Numbered from the stretch's first letter, positions 6,759 through 13,747 are shown. The stretch: DNA of 14,957 nt from an uncultured Streptomyces sp. (GCA_946480485.1 CAMLJW010000085.1:1-14957), one strand, 5' to 3'. Program-made: numbers and translations. The notes: generated by a model from the sequence alone, not told the origin.

Positions 6759-8111
6759 GTGCCAGCAAGTACCTCGAACTCCTTGCGAGTTGCCGTCCTC
6801 GCGGATTCCGATACCCGGTGGAAATGGGGCGCGCTCACCGCGAACCGTATCGCGCCGAGCGAATCGGACATCCGGCTCGACGGCCATCTCCTGCGCGGCC
6901 GTGCCACCCCCACCGCCCGCCAGCTCGAAGAGGTCGGAGTCCGCGCGGACTCCCTCCGCGAAGTCACCGCCGTCGAGTTCCTGCGGACCATGCGGGAAGA
7001 GGCGTACGACATCGTCGTGCTCGCCCTCGTCGGTGGCGCCGTCCAGGCGATGCTGCACGGACTCTCGTACGCCTGGCGGGAGCGCGCCGCCGTGCAGGGG
7101 GACGTGAAGCGGCCCGTGGTCGTCACCGGCTATGTGGGCGTCGTCTACGAGAAGCTCGCCGACGGACTGCTGCTGCGGCACGGCGCGGACCTCGTCCTCG
7201 CCAACTCCCGCCAGGACGCGGAACGCTTTACCGCCGTGTACGAGGGAGTGGGCGCCGACGCCACGTCCGTGACAGAGGTCGCGCTGCCCTTCCTGGGCGG
7301 CGAAACCTACGTGCGGCACGACCCGTACACGGTCGTCTTCGCCGCACAGCCCTCCGTGCCTCAGAGCCGCAAGGACCGTACGTACCTGCTGGAGCGGCTC
7401 GTCCGGCACGCGCGGCTGCACCCGGACCGCGAGGTCCTGCTGAAACTGCGCTCCAAGCCGGGCGAACACACCACGCACATCGAGGAGCAGCCCTACCAGA
7501 AACTGGCGCAGCGGCTGGACCTGCCCGCCAACTTCCGCCTGGTGTACGGGAACATGGGCGACGTCCTCGACCACACCGACCTGCTGGTGACGGTCAGCTC
7601 CACGGCCGCTCTGGAGTCCCTGCACCGCCGTATCCCCACGGTCGTCCTGACCGACCTGGGAGTACGGGAAGCGCTCGGCAACCACCACTTCGTCGGCTCC
7701 GGGTGCCTCGCCTCCTGGAACCAACTCGACGCCGGACACCGGCCGTCGCCCCACGAGGAGTGGGTGGCCCGGCAGGGCGTCGCCGCTGGGGGCACCTCCC
7801 GGACGAAGTCTGGGGGCGGGTCGTACGACACGGCCTTCGACGCGGCACGTGAGCGCCTCACCGGACTGCTGGCCCAGGGCCGACTCCCGCCCCTCGCCCC
7901 CTACTACACCCCCGCCACCGCGCCCGGCCATCTGCCCGGCCTCCTCGCCCGCCACCACCTCGGCCCGGACGGCGGCCCGCTGCCCGGCGCGCCCGACGCC
8001 GACCGCGAGCCCGGTCCGGTGCGGCAGATCGTGCGCCGGGCGGCGCGCGGTGCCTACCGGCACGGCGTGCAGCGCGTGGCGCCCGTCATCCGGCGGATGG
8101 GCGAGCTGTGA
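6759..8111 (+). CDS. DUF6716-like putative glycosyltransferase
   Basis: A 450-residue protein that I place with the DUF6716 group of actinomycete proteins near sialyltransferase-like genes. The N-terminus LRVAVLADSDTRWKWG looks like the first strand of a GT-B fold. Further on are a DIVVLALVGGAVQAML strand/helix, VVVTGYVGVVYEKLADGL, and a C-terminal-half motif LLVTVSSTAALESL (SST at about 280-282) like the Ser/Ser-Thr motif of bacterial sialyltransferases. The C-terminal tail is Pro/Arg-rich. I chose GTG at 6759, which gives V-P-A-S-T before the first strand; no good Shine-Dalgarno is visible, so translation may be leaderless or start at TTG 6780. The stop overlaps the GTG of an alternative start for the next gene (GTGA). 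Residues ~343-353 come from an inserted repeat. The role as a transferase is inference from neighbours and motif. Confidence 0.72.
   Translation: MPASTSNSLRVAVLADSDTRWKWGALTANRIAPSESDIRLDGHLLRGRATPTARQLEEVGVRADSLREVTAVEFLRTMREEAYDIVVLALVGGAVQAMLHGLSYAWRERAAVQGDVKRPVVVTGYVGVVYEKLADGLLLRHGADLVLANSRQDAERFTAVYEGVGADATSVTEVALPFLGGETYVRHDPYTVVFAAQPSVPQSRKDRTYLLERLVRHARLHPDREVLLKLRSKPGEHTTHIEEQPYQKLAQRLDLPANFRLVYGNMGDVLDHTDLLVTVSSTAALESLHRRIPTVVLTDLGVREALGNHHFVGSGCLASWNQLDAGHRPSPHEEWVARQGVAAGGTSRTKSGGGSYDTAFDAARERLTGLLAQGRLPPLAPYYTPATAPGHLPGLLARHHLGPDGGPLPGAPDADREPGPVRQIVRRAARGAYRHGVQRVAPVIRRMGEL
7786..7817. repeat. Streptomyces dispersed-repeat-like element inserted in frame in the DUF6716 gene
   Basis: The 32-bp stretch has two ctggggg motifs flanking cacctcccggacgaag. 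It closely matches a repeat I remember as very common between and inside Streptomyces genes, though I cannot verify this here. It is read through as GGTSRTKSGGG, a low-complexity loop, without breaking the frame. Confidence 0.6.
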
Positions 8112-8192
8112 GCGCCGAGACCGCGGGCGAGCACACCGCGAACGCCGCTGAGAGTGCGGGCGAGCGAGCGGTGAGCGCCCGGATCCCTTCCC

Positions 8193-8216
8193 AAGGAGTG
8201 CAAGGAGTGCAAGGAG
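8193..8216 (+). promoter_or_regulatory. Triplicated Shine-Dalgarno sequence before the cytidylyltransferase gene
   Basis: AAGGAG occurs three times in register on a 9-base unit (8193-8198, 8202-8207 and 8211-8216). The last copy ends 8 bases before ATG 8225, ideal spacing. This favours ATG 8225 as the main start. If translation begins at GTG 8108, the same DNA is read as the repeat GVQGVQGVQ. Confidence 0.65.
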
Positions 8217-8224
8217 TGCAGCGA

Positions 8225-9592
8225 ATGTCCCACTCGGAAGCGGGCCGAGCGACGCCGGTACGTCGCGTGCTTGCGGTGATCCCCGCCCGGGGCGGCTCCA
8301 AGGGCGTCCCCGCCAAGAACCTCGCACCCGTCGGCGGCGTACCGCTGGTGGCCCGCGCCGTGCGCGAGTGCCGCGCGACCCGGCTCGTCACGGACGTCGT
8401 CGTCTCCACGGACGACACCGCGATCGCGGCCGTCGCCCGTGAGGCGGGCGCCGAGGTCGTCCTGCGGCCCGCCGCCATCGCCGGCGACACCGCCACCTCC
8501 GAGGCCGCCGTCCTGCACGCCATGGACGCCCACGAGGCCCTGCACGGCGTCCCCGTCGACGCGGTCCTGCTCGTGCAGTGCACCAGCCCGTTCATCGTCC
8601 GCGAGGACATCGACGGGGTCGCCGCCGCAGTCGTGGAGCAGGGGGCGGACACCGCGCTCACCGTCGCGCCCTTCCACGGATTCATCTGGCGGGACGCGGA
8701 CGACGACCCGGCGCTCGGCCACGCGCGGCGCGCCGAGTCCGCGGGCGGGGCCACGACCGTGGCCCACACCACGGCCGCAGCCACGGCCGCAGCCACGATC
8801 ACGGCCACAGACGGCGGTTACGGCGTCAACCACGACAAGGCCTTCCGCCCCCGTCGCCAGGACCGCCCCCAGGACCTTCTGGAGACCGGTGCCGCGTACG
8901 CCATGGACGCCGCCGGACTGCGGGAGCACAAGCACCGGTTCTTCGGGCGTACGGAGCTCGTACGGACCGACCCTGCACGGGTGTTGGAGATCGACGACCC
9001 GCACGACCTCGCCCGCGCACGGGCGTTGGCGCCGCTTTTCGACGCGGCCCTCCCCCAGGTTCTCGACTCCGCTCGGACGCGGGAGACGCCCATCGACGCC
9101 CTTCCGACCGCCGCCGACATCGACGCGGTCGTACTCGACTTCGACGGCACTCAGACCGACGACAGGGTGCTGATCGACTCCGACGGACGGGAGTTCGTCT
9201 CCGTGCACCGCGGGGACGGACTCGGCATCGCGGCCCTTCGCAGGAGTGGTCTGACGATGCTGATCCTGTCCACGGAACAGAACCCGGTCGTCGCCGCACG
9301 GGCCCGGAAGCTGCAGATTCCGGTGCTCCACGGCATCGACCGGAAAGACCTCGCACTGAAGCAGTGGTGCGAGGAGCAGGGCATCGCGCCTGAGCGCGTG
9401 CTCTACGTCGGCAACGACGTCAACGACCTCCCGTGCCTCGCCCTCGTCGGCTGGCCCGTGGCGGTCGCGAGCGCCCACGACGTCGTGCGCGGCGCCGCAC
9501 GCGCGGTCACCACCGTCCCCGGTGGCGACGGCGCGATCCGAGAGATCGCCAGCTGGATCCTCGGCCCTTCTCTCGACTCCCTCGACACGTAA
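8225..9592 (+). CDS. neuA: CMP-nonulosonate cytidylyltransferase fused to a KdsC-like HAD phosphatase
   Basis: A 455-residue bifunctional protein. Residues ~14-275 are a NeuA-type cytidylyltransferase that activates a nonulosonic acid with CTP: VIPARGGSKG (18-27), VVSTDD, LLVQCTSPF, and the closing LEIDDPHDLARA. Residues ~300-455 are a HAD phosphatase like KdsC or the C-terminal domain of some NeuA enzymes: LDFDGTQTD (nucleophile Asp305, Asp307), LSTEQ, a Lys in DLALKQW, and YVGNDVNDLP (about 394-403). A Thr/Ala-rich insertion (TTAAATAAATIT) interrupts the first domain. ATG 8225 has a tandem Shine-Dalgarno. The frame is open to GTG 8108, which overlaps the upstream stop by four bases and would add 39 low-complexity residues, so either start is possible. 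The phosphatase could remove a 9-phosphate from the synthase product before activation, as a Kdn route needs; that order is inferred. Confidence 0.88.
   Translation: MSHSEAGRATPVRRVLAVIPARGGSKGVPAKNLAPVGGVPLVARAVRECRATRLVTDVVVSTDDTAIAAVAREAGAEVVLRPAAIAGDTATSEAAVLHAMDAHEALHGVPVDAVLLVQCTSPFIVREDIDGVAAAVVEQGADTALTVAPFHGFIWRDADDDPALGHARRAESAGGATTVAHTTAAATAAATITATDGGYGVNHDKAFRPRRQDRPQDLLETGAAYAMDAAGLREHKHRFFGRTELVRTDPARVLEIDDPHDLARARALAPLFDAALPQVLDSARTRETPIDALPTAADIDAVVLDFDGTQTDDRVLIDSDGREFVSVHRGDGLGIAALRRSGLTMLILSTEQNPVVAARARKLQIPVLHGIDRKDLALKQWCEEQGIAPERVLYVGNDVNDLPCLALVGWPVAVASAHDVVRGAARAVTTVPGGDGAIREIASWILGPSLDSLDT
8770..8793 (+). repeat. Two tandem 12-bp units in the cytidylyltransferase domain
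   Basis: Two exact copies of cacggccgcagc (8770-8781 and 8782-8793), with degenerate continuations on both sides, encode the Thr/Ala-rich insertion between FIWR and GYGVNHDKAF. It probably forms a surface loop that grew by slippage. Confidence 0.75.
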
Positions 9593-9606
9593 GGAAAGTT
9601 CCTGTC

Positions 9607-10554
9607 ATGAGTGCTGTGACCTCCATCTCCCGTCTGCGCACCTTCGGTTCGAAGACCGCCGGCCCCGGTCAGCCGGTCTATGTCACCGGCGAGATCGGTA
9701 TCAACCACAACGGCGACCTCGAGAACGCCTTCAAGCTGATCGACGTGGCCGCCGAGGCCGGCTGCGACGCCGTGAAGTTCCAGAAGCGCACCCCGGAGAT
9801 CTGCACCCCGCGCGACCAGTGGGACATTGAGCGCGACACCCCCTGGGGCCGCATGACCTACATCGACTACCGCCACCGCGTGGAGTTCGGTGAGAGCGAG
9901 TACCGCCAGATCGACGAACACTGCAAGAAGCGCGGCATCGCCTGGTTCGCCTCCCCGTGGGACACCGAAGCCGTCGCCTTCCTGGAGAAGTTCGACGTTC
10001 CCGCCCACAAGGTCGCGTCCGCCTCCCTCACGGACGACGAACTGCTGCGTGCCCTGCGCGCGACGGGCCGCACGGTCATCCTGTCCACGGGCATGTCGAC
10101 GCCGAAGCAGATCCGCCACGCGGTAGAGATCCTGGGCAGCGACAACATCCTTCTCTGCCACGCCACCTCGACCTACCCGGCGAAGGCCGAGGAGCTCAAC
10201 CTCTGCGTCATCAACACCCTCCAGGCCGAGTACCCGAACGTCCCGATCGGCTACTCCGGCCACGAGACGGGCCTGCAGACCACGCTCGCCGCGGTCGCCC
10301 TCGGCGCCGCCTTCGTCGAGCGCCACATCACCCTCGACCGCGCCATGTGGGGCTCCGACCAGGCCGCATCCGTCGAGCCGCAGGGTCTCACGCGCCTCAT
10401 CCGCGACATCCGCACCATCGAGGCGTCGCTGGGTGACGGTGTGAAGAAGGTCTACGAGTCCGAGCTCGGCCCGATGAAGAAGTTGCGCCGCGTCCAGGGT
10501 GTCGTCGCCGAGGCCGAGATCGCCGCGGCCGCGGGCGAGCCGGTAGCGGTCTGA
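9607..10554 (+). CDS. neuB: NeuB-type nonulosonic acid synthase lacking the C-terminal SAF domain
   Basis: A 315-residue cytoplasmic synthase expected to condense phosphoenolpyruvate with a hexose (ManNAc or its 6-phosphate, or mannose 6-phosphate for Kdn). TIM-barrel motifs appear in order: TGEIGINHNG (27-36), AVKFQKR (55-61), ILSTGMST (158-165), CHATSTYP (184-191), IGYSGHETG (214-222) and VERHITLDRAMWGSDQAAS (237-255). His219 and His240 correspond to the metal-binding histidines. Typical NeuB proteins are ~345 residues and end in an antifreeze-like SAF domain whose Arg reaches the partner's active site. Here the chain ends soon after the barrel. Several family positions differ: HATS for HCxS, GYSGH for GYSDH, GSDQ for GPDH. 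The ATG follows AAGGAAAG (9591-9598), immediately after the preceding gene's stop. Its neighbour supplies the activating enzyme, so this pair forms the precursor pathway. The acceptor sugar is unknown. Confidence 0.9.
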   Translation: MSAVTSISRLRTFGSKTAGPGQPVYVTGEIGINHNGDLENAFKLIDVAAEAGCDAVKFQKRTPEICTPRDQWDIERDTPWGRMTYIDYRHRVEFGESEYRQIDEHCKKRGIAWFASPWDTEAVAFLEKFDVPAHKVASASLTDDELLRALRATGRTVILSTGMSTPKQIRHAVEILGSDNILLCHATSTYPAKAEELNLCVINTLQAEYPNVPIGYSGHETGLQTTLAAVALGAAFVERHITLDRAMWGSDQAASVEPQGLTRLIRDIRTIEASLGDGVKKVYESELGPMKKLRRVQGVVAEAEIAAAAGEPVAV

Positions 10555-10593
10555 GCGCCTGACAGCCTCTGACGACGGGACGGTCGTACGCAG

Positions 10594-11706
10594 ATGAGCC
10601 TCCGCGCCAAAACCGCCGGGCTGCACACTCTCGCCTTCGTCGAGAGCCCGGTCCAGCTTCTGAACGTGCTGGAGTGGGCCCGCACCCACGCGCTCCAAGG
10701 CCCCGACACAAGGCCCTCGCAAGGAACCGGCCCGGCGCCCGGCGCGGGGCTCACCCTCGTCGTCCTGTCTCCCAACGACCCCATGACACGGGGCCAGCTG
10801 CGCCGTATGGCGGGGCTGGCGCGGGACGAGGGGTACGGGGTGCGGTGGGAGGAGGCGCGCGGCGGTACGACGGCCCCGTTCCACACCATCACGGGCCTGG
10901 CACCGCTGTTGCGCGGGGCGAGCCGCGTCGTGATGGGCGACCCGTTCTCCCGCTACGTACAGCTCCTGCTGGCCATCACCCGGGCCGAGGACCTGGTGGT
11001 CGTGGACGACGGCACGGCGACGATGGAGTTCGTCTCCCAACTCGCCCGCGGTGAACGCCTGGTCCGCTGGCACCGCAAGGGCGGCCGCCCCGGCCCGCGC
11101 GACCTCCTCTTCGCCCCGATCTCGTCCTCGGCACGCCACCGCCTGACGCCGCGTGAGGGCAGGCGCGTGGAGGTCTTCTCGTCCATGCCGATTGATGAGG
11201 CCCCCGAGGGCGTCACGGTCACGGCGAACGACTTCTCCTGGACCCGCGCCCGCTACGGCCCGCCGCGCATCACGAAGGGCGCCGACCTGGTCGGCACCTC
11301 CCTGGTGGAGACGGGTGTGGTGGACGGCGACCGCTACCTGACGGCGGTGCGGTCCCTGTCCCTCACCCACGGCGCGACCCGCTACTTCGCCCACCGCCGC
11401 GAGAGCCCCGAGAAACTCCACCGCCTGGCCGTCGAGACCGGGCTGGAGATCGTCCGCCCGGACCTTCCCCTGGAACTGATCGCCCGCCGCGGGCCCATCG
11501 GCCGCACGGTCCTCAGTTTCCCCTCCACGGTCGTCCACACCCTCCCGCTGGCGCTCGCCGGCACCGAGGTCCGTGTCGCCGTCTGCGACATCGACCCGGC
11601 GTGGCTCACAGAGAACGCCTCGCCCCGAGCACAGGGTTTCTTGTCGGGCGTCACGGGCACGGCACGCAACGTACACCGGCTGGCGGCGGTGAGCGCCGTC
11701 TGCTAG
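10594..11706 (+). CDS. Family-52-like sialyltransferase candidate
   Basis: A 370-residue protein with the layout of bacterial CMP-sialic-acid-dependent transferases of the GT52 type. Features are LAFVESPVQLLNVLEWA (13-29, the SPxQLL N-terminal strand), VVVDDGTATM (135-144, DDG matching the D/E-D/E-G motif), YFAHRRES (264-271, in the place of the HP motif, with Arg after His), and SFPSTVVHTLPLAL (308-321, the Ser/Ser-Thr motif). No signal peptide or membrane span is seen. The ATG at 10594 follows the synthase stop by 39 bases with only a weak, distant purine stretch, so expression probably depends on the operon. It is the last gene of the rightward operon, with a hairpin 22 bases past the stop. 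It may start or extend the chain that the polysialyltransferase-like protein also builds. HRR in place of HP is unusual and leaves activity open. Confidence 0.72.
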   Translation: MSLRAKTAGLHTLAFVESPVQLLNVLEWARTHALQGPDTRPSQGTGPAPGAGLTLVVLSPNDPMTRGQLRRMAGLARDEGYGVRWEEARGGTTAPFHTITGLAPLLRGASRVVMGDPFSRYVQLLLAITRAEDLVVVDDGTATMEFVSQLARGERLVRWHRKGGRPGPRDLLFAPISSSARHRLTPREGRRVEVFSSMPIDEAPEGVTVTANDFSWTRARYGPPRITKGADLVGTSLVETGVVDGDRYLTAVRSLSLTHGATRYFAHRRESPEKLHRLAVETGLEIVRPDLPLELIARRGPIGRTVLSFPSTVVHTLPLALAGTEVRVAVCDIDPAWLTENASPRAQGFLSGVTGTARNVHRLAAVSAVC

Positions 11707-11727
11707 GGCCTGTCTGTCCTTGCCTGT

Positions 11728-11746
11728 GCGGGGAGTCGGTCCCCGC
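11728..11746 (+). terminator. Hairpin downstream of the rightward sugar-polymer operon
   Basis: A 7-bp perfect stem (gcgggga/tccccgc) with a 5-base loop lies 22 bases after the stop of the gene at 10594-11706. No T tract follows, as is usual for terminators in high-G+C actinomycetes. Confidence 0.5.
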
Positions 11747-12046
11747 GCCGTGTGGTGCTGCGATGACGGCCGCCTATGCTGCTCACAGGGAAACGGTCGA
11801 CCGGCCTGGGTGAGACCGACCGTTTACGCCGACGTTCTGGACAGCTTGTCGGGTGGGGTGGCCGACGGATGCCTTCGTTGAGCAGCCGAAAATTCGGGGG
11901 AGATCTGCGCAACGACGCGGAACACTTGGGCCGACCGATGAGTTCTGCCAGGCGTGCCGGTCTTCACCGGTGTCACCACCCACGTCCATGCCGACGGCCC
12001 TTGGCTGCGAGGCAACTGTGACCAGGAACCCCAGCGAGGTACTGCC
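11747..12046. other. Leader region of the efflux gene, rich in inverted repeats, no gene seen
   Basis: This stretch holds several dyads: aaacggtcg/cgaccgttt (11791-11799 and 11817-11825), a perfect 10-base palindrome cggtcgaccg (11794-11803), ccgaa/ttcgg around two bases (11886-11897), and ccggt/accgg around a 4-base loop (11957-11970). Open frames show no recognisable protein. A 27-codon frame (11938-12021) lacks a ribosome-binding site. Confidence 0.5.
11791..11825. promoter_or_regulatory. Candidate operator upstream of the efflux gene
   Basis: Nine-base arms aaacggtcg and cgaccgttt flank a 17-base spacer, and the left arm is itself part of the palindrome cggtcgaccg. Efflux genes of this family are commonly controlled by TetR- or MarR-type repressors binding such dyads. 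No regulator gene is intact nearby. Confidence 0.35.
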
Positions 12047-13567
12047 ATGTTAGCTGCGATCCAAGAACGACCGGCCGTGCAGGCGGGCCGCACACCGACG
12101 GTGGTGCGGCTGCTGGTACTGGCCACGTTCGTGGTGATCCTCAACGAGACCATCATGATCAACGCTATCCCGCGGTTGATGGACTCGTTGCGCATCACCG
12201 AGCAGTCGGCGCAGTGGGTGTCCACCGCGTTCATGCTCACCATGGCCGCGGTGATTCCGATCACCGGCTGGTTCCTGCAGCGGGTCACCACCCGCCAGGC
12301 CTACGCGACAGCGATGGGCGTGTTCCTCGCGGGTACCGTCCTGTCAGCCGTCGCCCCGTCCTTCGAGGTGCTGCTGCTGGGTCGGATCGTGCAGGCCGCA
12401 GGCACGGCCGTGATGATGCCCCTGCTGATGACCACCTTGATGATCGTGGTGCCCGAGCATGACCGCGGCCGGGTGATGGGCAACGTCACCCTGGCGATCT
12501 CGGTGGCGCCCGCGCTCGGACCTGCCGTGGCCGGGCTGATCCTGCAGGTCGGCTCCTGGCGACTGCTGTTCGTGGTCGTCTTGCCGATCGCGGCTCTGGT
12601 GACCTTGTTCGGGCTGCGCAAGGTGGACAACATCGGCGACCCGCAGGTGAGCTCCATCGACTGGCTCAGCGTGGGCGTGGCGGCGCTCGGCTTCGGCGGA
12701 CTGGTGTACGGCCTGAGCCTCTTCGGCGACAGCGACAGCGACGGCAGGGTCGGGCTCGGCATCGGCATCACCATCGCCGGGGTCGCGGCCATCGCGGTTT
12801 TCGTGATCCGCCAGCTCAGACTGCAACGCACCGGTGTGCCTCTGATGGACCTGCGCACCCTCGGGCACCGCACCTACAGCCTGTCCTTGGTCCTCATGTC
12901 CATCGGGTTCCTGGCGATGCTCGGGTCGATGATCCTGCTGCCGCTGTATCTGCAGAACTTGCGTGGGCTCAGCCCGCTGGAGACCGGCCTGCTGGTCATG
13001 CCGGGCGGTCTGCTCATGGGCCTGCTGGGACCGACCATCGGAAAGGTGTTCGACCGGTTCGGCAGTCGGCCACTGGTGCTGCCCGGCTCGATCGGCATGG
13101 TGCTCGCCCTCGGCGGGTTCACCCAGGTCTCGATGACGATGCCGTTCTGGCAGGTGCTGGGACTGCACGCGCTGTTGATGGTCAGCCTGGCGGCGACGTT
13201 CACCCCGGTCTTCACGCTCGGCATGGGCGGGCTTCCCCCGCACCTGTACTCGCACGGCAGCTCGATGCTCGGGACGCTGCAGCAAGTCGCCGCAGCGTTC
13301 GGGACCGCGCTGGTGGTGACCGTGATGTCCGCGCGCACCAGTCACCTGGTCGCCGACGGCGTCGCCGCCGTGCCCGCACAGGTGAGCGGGATGAAGCTGG
13401 CCTTTGGCGTCACGGCCGCCCTCGCCCTGGCAACGATCGTCGTCGCGGCGAAGCTGCCGCACCGGATCGCGGGCGCCGGCACCCAAGACCACGGCAGCGC
13501 CGACGCGGACCCGCCCGCCGACGGACACCCCGGCCAAGACGAGCCCGCCACTGCCAACAAGACCTGA
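12047..13567 (+). CDS. DHA2-family MFS multidrug efflux transporter
   Basis: A 506-residue inner-membrane drug:proton antiporter of the EmrB/QacA/LmrB type, with about 14 hydrophobic helices. TM1 carries ILNETIMINAIPRL (31-44), the variant of the usual LDxTIVNVALP in which Glu replaces Asp, as in LmrB-like members. The TM2-3 region has GWFLQRVTTRQAYATAMG (motif A-like), followed by LLLGRIVQAAGTAVMMPLL and the antiporter motif C region LGPAVAGLIL. The C-terminal tail is hydrophilic (Asp/Pro/Gly). The ATG at 12047 has GAGG 7 bases upstream. The second codon is TTA, so translation should depend on the bldA tRNA if the host is a Streptomyces. No partner gene or regulator is intact beside it, and it lies beyond the apparent end of the conserved locus, suggesting acquisition. 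The substrate is unknown. Confidence 0.92.
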   Translation: MLAAIQERPAVQAGRTPTVVRLLVLATFVVILNETIMINAIPRLMDSLRITEQSAQWVSTAFMLTMAAVIPITGWFLQRVTTRQAYATAMGVFLAGTVLSAVAPSFEVLLLGRIVQAAGTAVMMPLLMTTLMIVVPEHDRGRVMGNVTLAISVAPALGPAVAGLILQVGSWRLLFVVVLPIAALVTLFGLRKVDNIGDPQVSSIDWLSVGVAALGFGGLVYGLSLFGDSDSDGRVGLGIGITIAGVAAIAVFVIRQLRLQRTGVPLMDLRTLGHRTYSLSLVLMSIGFLAMLGSMILLPLYLQNLRGLSPLETGLLVMPGGLLMGLLGPTIGKVFDRFGSRPLVLPGSIGMVLALGGFTQVSMTMPFWQVLGLHALLMVSLAATFTPVFTLGMGGLPPHLYSHGSSMLGTLQQVAAAFGTALVVTVMSARTSHLVADGVAAVPAQVSGMKLAFGVTAALALATIVVAAKLPHRIAGAGTQDHGSADADPPADGHPGQDEPATANKT

Positions 13568-13586
13568 CCGGCACGCACGTGGTCAG
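13564..13586. terminator. Hairpin between converging ends of the efflux gene and a minus-strand remnant
   Basis: The arms ctgacc (13564-13569) and ggtcag (13581-13586) are exact reverse complements, spanning both the efflux gene's stop (13565-13567) and the stop of the minus-strand fragment (13583-13585). This suits a bidirectional terminator. No T tract. Confidence 0.4.
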
Positions 13587-13747
13587 ACGCCGTCGCTGAT
13601 CACCTTGATAGGCATCTTGCGGTCGGCCAGCATGTCCAGGTCCTGCTGTGCGGGCCGGCCGAGGTTGGTCAGGTAGCCCCAACCCCCAGGGCATCCGGTC
13701 GGCCGTTTGAACAGGCGGAAGAGCCGACCATGTACAGACGCTCCGGC
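13583..13747 (-). pseudogene. C-terminal fragment of an unidentified protein
   Basis: A 54-codon open stretch without any start codon, bounded upstream by a TAG (revcomp of 13748-13750). Its last ~34 codons (GYLTNLGRPAQQDLDML, then ADRKMPIKVISDGV and TGA) have almost exclusively G/C third positions and read like a genuine protein end. The upstream half loses this bias. I read it as the surviving tail of a gene whose body was deleted. I do not recognise the family. Confidence 0.45.

Noticed and set aside
6561..8327. Upstream extension of the family-2 glycosyltransferase frame on the minus strand to a 914-codon protein
   Set aside because: The extra ~590 codons are antisense to the DUF6716 and cytidylyltransferase genes and show no family features. 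The GT2 fold begins exactly at the GTG near 6560.
9403..11676. 757-codon open frame on the minus strand
   Set aside because: It is a mirror of high-G+C codon bias in the NeuB and GT52-like genes and gives low-complexity Gly/Val/Asp/Arg sequence with no known domain.
11938..12021. 27-codon frame with Arg, His and Cys ahead of the efflux gene, considered as a leader peptide
   Set aside because: No Shine-Dalgarno before its ATG, no match to the actinomycete cysteine-leader pattern I know, and no obvious paired terminator/antiterminator.
12344..13537. 397-codon minus-strand frame opposite the efflux transporter
   Set aside because: His/Gln/Asp-rich antisense artefact of a hydrophobic membrane protein gene.
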